DNA from: CAYQQO01 sp964420115
Lineage (GTDB): Bacteria > Patescibacteriota > Minisyncoccia > Portnoybacterales > UBA2143
Assembly (NCBI GenBank): GCA_964420115.1
Contig: CAYQQO010000021.1
Coordinates: 1 to 9,789 of the forward strand
Length of the DNA: 9,789 nt
Reading direction: 5' to 3'
Numbering within the stretch: position 1 is the stretch's first letter; every line of letters begins with the position of its first letter. Shown here piece after piece: positions 1 through 4,775 of this stretch. The position numbers were made by a program, and so were the translations under genes. A model generated the notes under the pieces. It had not been told where the DNA came from, searched no databases, and saw only the letters and a program-made list of their open reading frames with translations.

Positions 1-58
1 TTATTGATAATTTTATATCACCTAAAAAGTCCAATATGTTATGGACGGATACATGAAT
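1..58. other. AT-rich left edge, no gene seen
   Basis: These bases contain no supported coding start. A 5-bp inverted repeat (GTCCA 29-33, TGGAC 42-46) with an 8-nt loop is present but lacks a U-tract, so it is not called a terminator. The end of any upstream gene is outside the window. Confidence 0.5.
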
Positions 59-87
59 TTGACTAATATACGAAAATAATTTATAAT
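59..87 (+). promoter_or_regulatory. Near-consensus sigma-70 promoter for the 82-residue small gene
   Basis: The -35 box is TTGACT (59-64) and the -10 box is TATAAT (82-87), separated by exactly 17 nt. This matches the bacterial housekeeping consensus at 11 of 12 positions. Transcription would start near 94-96, giving a leader of about 45 nt before the GTG at 139. A directly repeated heptamer TAGTTCT (102-108 and 112-118) lies between promoter and ribosome binding site. The assignment rests on sequence match only. Confidence 0.75.
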
Positions 88-124
88 AAAAAACTGTTTT
101 TTAGTTCTTTCTAGTTCTAATGTG

Positions 125-134
125 AAAGGAGGTG
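125..134 (+). promoter_or_regulatory. Full-length Shine-Dalgarno deciding a GTG start
   Basis: AAAGGAGGTG is a ten-base match to the complement of the usual 16S rRNA 3' end. It places the start at the GTG at 139, with 6 nt between GGAGG and the start codon. Most large genes in the window have no comparable motif, so this site stands out. Confidence 0.85.
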
Positions 135-138
135 AAAA

Positions 139-387
139 GTGGAAGAGATTAAAATGGTTTTTACGGGAGAGGAGTCTTCGGAAGGTAGAGTGAAAATTGA
201 TTTTAACTCTGTGGCAATAAGATTCTCAGCGTTGGGCTATATTGTATTGCGAGACGGGAGAACGATTGTTGTTCGTCAGAATCTGGGCGGCCACAGGCAT
301 CCTCCAGGACCTTCTTTGAAAGAATTTTTCACTTCTGAAGTTATTGAGCAAATCCGCTTTTGCGGGGTTGATGTCAGCTGTAAATAG
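139..387 (+). CDS. Small protein of unknown function (82 aa)
   Basis: I do not recognise the family. The protein is 82 residues, starts at GTG with a perfect Shine-Dalgarno 6 nt upstream and ends in TAG. It has no signal peptide or membrane segment. The pattern suggests a small soluble alpha/beta fold: an acidic N terminus, alternating hydrophobic segments around residues 23-47 (GYIVLRDGRTIVVRQN), a Gly/His/Pro loop at about 50-58 (GGHRHPPGP), then a helix-like stretch (LKEFFTSEVIEQI). There are two cysteines near the C terminus (FCGVDVSC), too few for an obvious metal site alone. It sits alone on the plus strand with its own promoter and terminator, convergent with the nuclease gene. The regulatory signals make it a convincing real gene despite its size; the function is open. 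Confidence 0.8.
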   Translation: MEEIKMVFTGEESSEGRVKIDFNSVAIRFSALGYIVLRDGRTIVVRQNLGGHRHPPGPSLKEFFTSEVIEQIRFCGVDVSCK

Positions 388-425
388 CGGCAAAAGGATA
401 GCGATAAAAGGGGTGAATATTTTTT

Positions 426-457
426 AAAGCCACCGTTTGCCGGTGGCTTTAGTTTTT
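426..457 (+). terminator. Intrinsic terminator of the 82-aa gene
   Basis: A perfect 10-bp inverted repeat (AAAGCCACCG at 426-435, CGGTGGCTTT at 441-450) with a 5-nt loop is followed by AGTTTTT on the plus strand. It ends the transcript about 40 nt after the stop codon at 387. On the minus strand the same stem is followed by an A-run, so it is a poor terminator for the convergent nuclease gene, whose TAA stop (449-451) overlaps the stem. Confidence 0.85.
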
Positions 458-1609
458 CTTGGCGAAAATTACTTTAAATTCTCTTTCCAGCGTTTTTGTT
501 TGCTCTATTTGTTTTTTAAGATGAGGGGGAAGTGAATTAATAACTTTTTTGAATTTAGTCGGATTGATGGTTAAAATTTCATCCCATTTGCCAATTGGTT
601 TTAATATTTCTTTAACTTGTTTGAAATTATAACTGAATCTTTGCTGGGGAGTTCGGGAAATATATCCGACTTGGCTAAAAACTCTTTCTACGCCTTGGCT
701 GTCGCAGTATTTATTGATTGCTTCTTTCAGCTCGTTTAAGCGTTTTGTTTCTTTGTTTTGGTTTTCTTTTATTTTAAAATATTCATGGATAACTTTTTGG
801 ATTTCTTGTTCGTCTGGGGCAGGGGATTCCTCTTTTATAAATTGGTGCTTCCATAAAGGACATTGCTTTTTGTAGGAGCACCAGTCGCAAAGGGGATTTA
901 AACGTGGAGAAAAATCACTTTCCTTTATTTCATTAATCAGAGAAATAATTCTTTCTTTGTCTTGGTCAGCTTGCTGGCTTGTTCTAATGGTTGATAATTT
1001 CTCTCCGTGGACAAGATAATAAAGAGACAGTTTAACCGGCCTTTTTTGCTTTGAAAGCGACGGCCAGCGGTTTAAAAGGCCTAAATAATAAATTGAAAGC
1101 TGGAGGTCGTTGTCAATTTTTTCCTGCGGGGGCATTTTTTTAGATGTTTTGTAATCAATTACTTCAAACGTTCCGTCGTCTAATTTGTCAATTCTGTCTA
1201 TCCGGCCTGTTATTTGATGAGGCTCTGGTTTTTTGTTAGGGGTCTTAATCCCGTTTTCTGAAACAGGAACCTCAAAGCGGGTTTCTAAATTAACAATGTT
1301 AAAATTTTTTCCTTGGTTTTGATCTTGGTAATTTTTGAGTATTTCTACTCCTTTGTGAAAAGCAAAACTTTCTTCCTGGCTGTCTTGATAAATTGAGCTG
1401 TCCCATTTTTCAGTAAAATATTTTAGAAGATCCTCTTGAGAGGACGGCGCCAAACGGGCCGGTTCATGAAACAGCCGTAAACATTCATGGATTAAAGTGC
1501 CGAAAATAGCCTCTTTTGACTTAGGCGCTTTTATCTGTTTGACATACTGAAACTTATATTTGGCAGGACAAGTTGTAAATGTGTCTAAAGCCGAATAGGA
1601 GATACGCAT
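449..1609 (-). CDS. PD-(D/E)XK nuclease, RecB/Cas4-like, with Fe-S cysteines
   Basis: Predicted DNA exonuclease or endonuclease of the RecB/AddB/Cas4-like PD-(D/E)XK class. Using the ATG at 1609 (386 aa), visible motifs are the H41 motif (FGTLIHE), metal-binding D138 (GRIDRID), D152-x-K154 (EVIDYKTSK) and the Q170 helix (LQLSIYY). Cysteines C14, C241, C244 and C250 are arranged as one N-terminal and three C-terminal, the pattern of the Cas4/AddB iron-sulfur staple. A C-terminal extension of about 110 residues, mostly helical and charged, has no assigned role. The frame stays open upstream to an ATG at 1654, but that start would overlap the recombinase by 44 nt, whereas the 1609 ATG begins MRISYSALDTF, the usual family start, and has an AGAGG about 8 nt upstream. 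The start lies 1 nt after the xer stop, so translational coupling is likely. It probably acts in repair or recombination; no helicase partner is visible here. Confidence 0.88.
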   Translation of the reverse strand: MRISYSALDTFTTCPAKYKFQYVKQIKAPKSKEAIFGTLIHECLRLFHEPARLAPSSQEDLLKYFTEKWDSSIYQDSQEESFAFHKGVEILKNYQDQNQGKNFNIVNLETRFEVPVSENGIKTPNKKPEPHQITGRIDRIDKLDDGTFEVIDYKTSKKMPPQEKIDNDLQLSIYYLGLLNRWPSLSKQKRPVKLSLYYLVHGEKLSTIRTSQQADQDKERIISLINEIKESDFSPRLNPLCDWCSYKKQCPLWKHQFIKEESPAPDEQEIQKVIHEYFKIKENQNKETKRLNELKEAINKYCDSQGVERVFSQVGYISRTPQQRFSYNFKQVKEILKPIGKWDEILTINPTKFKKVINSLPPHLKKQIEQTKTLEREFKVIFAKKN

Positions 1610-1610
1610 A

Positions 1611-2555
1611 TTATTTTTCCTCTTTAATCCCGCTATGATACTGGCGGTGGACATCGCGCAATCTTTTGTTTGTCACGTGAGCGTAAATTTGGGTGGTGGC
1701 GATATTGCGGTGGCCTAAAAATTCCTGTATTAGCCGCAGGTCAACTCCATGAGCTAACAGATCAGTGGCAAAGGAGTGGCGGAGAGTATGAGGGGTTGTG
1801 TTTTTAGGCAGGCCGGCTAAAAGAGCATATCTTTTAATTAATCTTTCAATAGAACGATCTGTTAAGCGGCGAGGAGCGTTTTTTCTTCCTTGGTAGTTTA
1901 CAAATAAGGCATTATCTTTGTCTTTTCTGGTGTCAAGATATTTTTTAAGCCAATAAATGGCTCTTTCTGAAAAGAAAATAGTTCTGTTGCGCTTGCCCTT
2001 GCCGACTATTCCTAATTCTAAATCTTTTGTCAGGGAGATGATTCTGATTTGATCTCTGTTTAAGGAAACTAGTTCGGCAATTCGTAGTCCGGTTGAAAAC
2101 AAAACTTCCAAAATAGCTCTATCGCGCAATCCGCTAGTTTTTTTTGTATCAGGCATAGAAACAAGTTTTTCTATCTGTTCTAAGGTTAAAAAGTGAATTT
2201 TTTTATCACCTTTGTCTTTGGCTAATTTAATTTTTTCAGCCGGCAGTGAGATGATATCACGGTTGGCAAAATAATTCAAAAGAGATCTTAGGGCGATTAA
2301 GTAATAGTTTTGGGTGGATTTTTTTAAATCTTTTTGAGATCGGCGGGCCAAATAGACGCGATAATCCCAAATATGAGTAGGGGAGAGCTCATGGGGCTTT
2401 AAATCAGAGAGGTTGTTTTCTTTCAACCAAGAGATGAATTTTTTAAGGAAGCGGGAATAGTTTTCCTGTGATTTGTTTGATAAGCCTTTTTCAATGTCCA
2501 GCCAGTCCAAAAAATCATTTAAATGCTGGGGAATTGGTTTTTGTGATTTTTCCAT
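1611..2555 (-). CDS. xerC: Tyrosine recombinase, XerC/XerD type
   Basis: Site-specific tyrosine recombinase of 314 aa, close to the usual 295-310 for XerC/D. Known members resolve chromosome dimers at dif. An N-terminal SAM-like core-binding domain spans about residues 7-100, followed by the catalytic domain with the complete set of active-site residues: R158 (STGLRIAEL), K186 (VGKGKR), H256 and R259 (HTLRH), H282 (LGHRN) and nucleophile Y291 (QIYAH). All six are present, so it should be active. C versus D cannot be decided from one sequence; a single Xer would act alone, like XerH or XerS. No dif-like site was identified in the window. There is no Shine-Dalgarno before the ATG; the start context is TTTTTATGGAAAAA. 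It is the first gene of a two-gene unit with the nuclease, 1 nt apart. Confidence 0.93.
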   Translation of the reverse strand: MEKSQKPIPQHLNDFLDWLDIEKGLSNKSQENYSRFLKKFISWLKENNLSDLKPHELSPTHIWDYRVYLARRSQKDLKKSTQNYYLIALRSLLNYFANRDIISLPAEKIKLAKDKGDKKIHFLTLEQIEKLVSMPDTKKTSGLRDRAILEVLFSTGLRIAELVSLNRDQIRIISLTKDLELGIVGKGKRNRTIFFSERAIYWLKKYLDTRKDKDNALFVNYQGRKNAPRRLTDRSIERLIKRYALLAGLPKNTTPHTLRHSFATDLLAHGVDLRLIQEFLGHRNIATTQIYAHVTNKRLRDVHRQYHSGIKEEK

Positions 2556-2606
2556 AAAAACGTATAATATAATGTGTATTAAGGGTTATTATGCGACATA
2601 TTATCT

Positions 2607-2635
2607 ATATTAATATACAGCCCTCAGGCCGTCAA
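2607..2635 (-). promoter_or_regulatory. Candidate promoter of the xerC-nuclease unit
   Basis: On the minus strand a TTGACG -35 box (2635-2630) is followed after 17 nt by TAATAT (2612-2607), a 4/6 match to the -10 consensus. Transcription would start near 2600 and give a leader of about 45 nt. A competing -10, TATATT at 2571-2566, would give an almost leaderless mRNA, which would fit the missing Shine-Dalgarno. The rest of the 136-nt gap (2556-2691) is AT-rich and shows no clear terminator for the upstream gene. Confidence 0.4.
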
Positions 2636-2691
2636 TTTTTCTATTTGTGGATATTTCCCCTGCCCTTTTATTAATAATGTCTCTGTCGTAT

Positions 2692-3165
2692 TTATTCTTT
2701 AAAAAATATTTTTTTAAAATAATCTCTTACCTTGTTATACCCTTTTCTTATTATATCACTCCCCTGTTGAATTTTGCTTTTTAGGGGACTAAGCCAGCTT
2801 TCCAGCCTGCTGACATTTTTTTCTGTCTCTTTTTGGGCTATTTTTTTGGCTTCTTCTTTTATTTCTTCTTTAAGAAGCTCTTCTTTTATTTCTTTTTCTT
2901 CTTTAGCTCGGTCAATAATATAATTTATGCCTCTTTGAGTGTCGTTAGGGAGGTTATCAACTGTTTGTTTCATTGGGTTAAAAAGTTTGTTCTTGATAGA
3001 GTAAAAAGTTCTGCTAAACCAACTGTCTTTTTCTGTATTTTTATCTGTTGTTGTCGCTGTTGTTTCATTGCTGTTTTTTACAGACTTCCCTTCTTGAGCT
3101 AAAGAAAAATTAACTTGGCTAAAAAAAATACAAATTGTTATTAAAAGACAAATTATTTTTTTCAT
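2692..3165 (-). CDS. Small secreted Lys/Glu-rich protein, unknown function
   Basis: The 157-aa protein begins with a clear signal peptide: MKK, a hydrophobic core over about residues 4-16, and a plausible signal peptidase I site after A23 (FSLA|QEG). A Thr/Asn/Lys-rich linker follows (about 26-46), then a basic segment and a long Lys/Glu-rich stretch with likely coiled-coil or single-helix character (about 86-118), and a basic amphipathic C terminus (KVRDYFKKIFFKE). No catalytic motif or family is recognised. The ATG is 2 nt after the stop of the coiled-coil peptidase gene, so the two are almost certainly co-transcribed and may act together at the envelope. The K/E-rich stretch is low complexity and its antisense frame is open, but the signal peptide and gene spacing favour this strand. 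Confidence 0.8.
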   Translation of the reverse strand: MKKIICLLITICIFFSQVNFSLAQEGKSVKNSNETTATTTDKNTEKDSWFSRTFYSIKNKLFNPMKQTVDNLPNDTQRGINYIIDRAKEEKEIKEELLKEEIKEEAKKIAQKETEKNVSRLESWLSPLKSKIQQGSDIIRKGYNKVRDYFKKIFFKE

Positions 3166-3167
3166 TT

Positions 3168-4496
3168 TTAATGATATATTATCATTTGGTCCAAAGTGGT
3201 TGAAGTGTCAAAAAGATTTGATAAATATACTCGGCTGGAATCCAAGTAAATATTTGGCCCGAAAAACGGATCGTGGACAACATAGCGCCCGTCATTTGTT
3301 TTGTGATGGACAACAACATAGTGCCCGCTTCCGCTGCCATTGGCTCTTATAAAAACTATGACTGGATAGCCGGCTCCCAGTTCTCTGTCCAGCCGCGACC
3401 AATCAAAAGGAGTTGTATGAGGCGGCGGGCAGTTAATACAGCTTAAATCCCCCCACCTTTTTGGCCAGACAATTAAAGCGTAATAAAAGATTGGTTCTCT
3501 GGCTAATTGTTTTGGGGTAATCGTTTGGCCATAATAACTAAAAAGCATAGCAATAGAAGTAACAGCGCAGCCATAGTCCTCTAATTCCAAACTGCTTATT
3601 CCAATGGGGTCTTTTCCCCACCGCGCATCATCCTGTTTGTAATACCAGTTTGTTGAAGCCCAATATTGCGCAGGCGGTTTTTCCTGCATTTCTTTCAGCC
3701 GGGCCAGTTCTGCCGCTTTTAAATCTCTTAAACGGGCAATATCGCCTAACAAAGATTTTCTTTGAGCTTCAATATTAGCTAATAACTGCTGATATTTTGA
3801 TTCTTCGCCCCGAGTGTGTGTTATTAAGGTTTCTTTGGTGTTTTTCTGGCTGGCCAAAGAAAACTTTTGATCGTCCAACTGGCTTTTCAGTCCTTCCAGC
3901 TCTTCTTTTTTTTCTTCCTTACTGTTTTTGTTTCCCCTTAAGGCAAATTTAAGCAGGCGCAAGTTTTCTACTTTTTCCTGAACGCCGGTTTGCAGGTCTT
4001 CTAAATATGAAAGCTGGTTGAAAAAGTCAGAAAAATTTTCACTTTGCAAAACTATTTCTATTTCGCTTGTTTGGTCATATTCGGCGATTGTTTGAATAAT
4101 GCTGGCCAAGTTCTTTCTTTGCTTTTCTGTATCCCTCTCCGCTTCTTCAATGCCGTAATCAAGTCGGATAATTTCCAAGTTTGTCTGGCTGATATCATCT
4201 TCAGTCAGTTTGATTTCTACCTGCAGCTTTTCTGTCCGAGCGTTAAAAATAGCCACCTGATTATTTAAGCTCTTTATTTCGCTTTGTTTCTGATTAATCA
4301 CCTGCTGGTATTCCCTCGCCTTTCTTTCAAGCTCCGCTTTTTTTTGTTCCTGCTGTTGGATCTGACTATTTAAATTATCAATTAAATCCCCTTTTGAAAT
4401 GTGGGGTATAAACAGAATTAAAAACAAAATTAAAACTGGCCAACCAGCTTGACAAAAAGTTTTTATTTTATTATAGTTTAGAAAGTTGTTTAACAT
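3168..4496 (-). CDS. EnvC/PcsB-like coiled-coil protein with C39-like cysteine peptidase domain
   Basis: Predicted cell-wall hydrolase or peptidase, 442 aa from the ATG at 4496. A hydrophobic segment at about residues 19-34 is a signal anchor or signal peptide. A long coiled coil (about 38-274) contains VLQSENFSDFFNQLSYLEDL (149-168), resembling the helical region of EnvC/PcsB/CwlO-type proteins that engage FtsX. The C-terminal papain-like domain (about 280-442) has the C39-like signature: Q288 (YYKQDDARWG, oxyanion), nucleophile C310 (YGCAVTSIAM), H392 (SGHYVVV) and D409 (VHDPFFG). EnvC carries a LytM domain and PcsB a CHAP domain at this place, so the combination is notable. C353 and C356 form an additional CxxC. 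The frame is open to a TTG at 4574, but that would add 26 hydrophobic residues and cover the plus-strand small ORF. No Shine-Dalgarno is visible at either start. The substrate (peptide stem or protein) cannot be read from sequence. Confidence 0.85.
   Translation of the reverse strand: MLNNFLNYNKIKTFCQAGWPVLILFLILFIPHISKGDLIDNLNSQIQQQEQKKAELERKAREYQQVINQKQSEIKSLNNQVAIFNARTEKLQVEIKLTEDDISQTNLEIIRLDYGIEEAERDTEKQRKNLASIIQTIAEYDQTSEIEIVLQSENFSDFFNQLSYLEDLQTGVQEKVENLRLLKFALRGNKNSKEEKKEELEGLKSQLDDQKFSLASQKNTKETLITHTRGEESKYQQLLANIEAQRKSLLGDIARLRDLKAAELARLKEMQEKPPAQYWASTNWYYKQDDARWGKDPIGISSLELEDYGCAVTSIAMLFSYYGQTITPKQLAREPIFYYALIVWPKRWGDLSCINCPPPHTTPFDWSRLDRELGAGYPVIVFIRANGSGSGHYVVVHHKTNDGRYVVHDPFFGPNIYLDSSRVYLSNLFDTSTTLDQMIIYH
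4449..4477 (+). promoter_or_regulatory. Strong sigma-70 promoter inside the 5' end of the peptidase gene
   Basis: TTGACA (4449-4454) is a perfect -35 box and TATAGT (4472-4477) a 5/6 -10 box, separated by exactly 17 nt. It points rightwards, opposite to the gene it lies in (codons just after the start at 4496). Transcription would begin near 4484, giving a leader of about 56 nt before the ATG at 4541 and overlapping the start of the peptidase mRNA. Confidence 0.75.
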
Positions 4497-4526
4497 AAAA
4501 AATAAACAATAAAAACAATATAAAAC

Positions 4527-4533
4527 AAGGAGG
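4527..4533 (+). promoter_or_regulatory. Strong Shine-Dalgarno for the 34-aa ORF
   Basis: AAGGAGG lies 7 nt before the ATG at 4541, ideal strength and spacing. Together with the upstream promoter it marks an intended translation start on the plus strand in what would otherwise look like an empty spacer. Confidence 0.8.
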
Positions 4534-4540
4534 AAATGGG

Positions 4541-4645
4541 ATGAGAAAGAAAGCCCAATCGCGGGCAATGGCAATGGTGCTCAATCCAAACGATGTTATC
4601 AACGGTTTTTCCTGCTCTTTCTGTCGGGCCCTTGTGGACAAATAG
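4541..4645 (+). CDS. 34-residue small protein, possibly a frameshifted longer gene
   Basis: The reading frame from ATG 4541 to TAG 4643-4645 encodes 34 residues, beginning MRKKAQSRAMAMVLNPND and ending GFSCSFCRALVDK. It has a basic N terminus, no signal peptide, and a CxxC (C25, C28) that could be half of a zinc site. It is supported by a strong promoter, a leader, AAGGAGG at 7 nt and a downstream terminator. After the stop, the -1 frame reads on as a plausible protein (IERLIAAAEEFLTIFEK, then LFFVFLSPQEQEFVVG), open through the terminator. Possibilities are a genuine 34-aa peptide, a longer gene broken by one missing base near 4640, or programmed frameshifting; the last is weakest because no good slippery heptamer is visible. 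I recognise no family. Confidence 0.6.
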   Translation: MRKKAQSRAMAMVLNPNDVINGFSCSFCRALVDK

Positions 4646-4729
4646 AGCGTTTAATCGCCGCGGCTGAAGAATTTCTGACTATTTTTGAGAAGAATAAGCT
4701 TTTCTTTGTTTTTTTATCCCCTCAAGAGC
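4646..4729 (+). other. Tail between the 34-aa ORF and the terminator; protein-like in the -1 frame
   Basis: These 84 nt are either 3' untranslated sequence or the continuation of a frameshifted small gene. The -1 frame relative to the 34-aa ORF has no stop and reads as an amphipathic helix followed by a hydrophobic strand. The zero frame has TAA and TGA stops shortly after the TAG. A T7 run at 4709-4716 follows only a weak AT-rich stem, so it is not called as a separate terminator. Confidence 0.4.
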
Positions 4730-4775
4730 AAGAGTTCGTTGTTGGTTCAGCGGGCTCTTTTCATTTTATTATTTT
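4730..4775 (+). terminator. Plus-strand intrinsic terminator with G-U pairs
   Basis: AAGAGTTCGTTG (4730-4741) pairs with CAGCGGGCTCTT (4748-4759) as a continuous 12-bp RNA stem around a 6-nt loop, followed by TTCATTTTATTATTTT. Three of the pairs are G-U, which become A-C mismatches in minus-strand RNA, so the structure works only for rightward transcription. It ends the unit begun at 4449 and overlaps the last bases of gltX, whose TGA stop is at 4761-4763. Confidence 0.75.

Noticed and set aside
29..46. Hairpin GTCCA/TGGAC as a terminator
   Set aside because: The stem is only 5 bp and no U-tract follows on either strand.
1607..1654. Longer nuclease start at the ATG at 1654
   Set aside because: It would overlap xerC by 44 nt and add 15 residues unlike the family, while the ATG at 1609 has an AGAGG and begins with the conserved YSALDTF motif.
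2833..3102. Phe-rich open frame on the plus strand opposite the secreted protein
   Set aside because: The Phe runs are the complement of Lys/Glu codons; there is no promoter or Shine-Dalgarno.
4497..4574. Longer peptidase start at the TTG at 4574
   Set aside because: A TTG without Shine-Dalgarno would add a second hydrophobic stretch before the signal segment and overlap the plus-strand small ORF; the ATG at 4496 already gives a complete exported protein.
4689..4716. Second terminator at the T7 run
   Set aside because: The preceding inverted repeat is short and AT-rich; the stem at 4730-4759 is far better.
4484..4775. Known structural RNA (RNase P RNA, tmRNA or 6S RNA) in the plus-strand unit
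   Set aside because: None of the hallmark conserved blocks or a tRNA-like end was found, and a strong Shine-Dalgarno with ATG argues for an mRNA. A covariance-model search would settle it.
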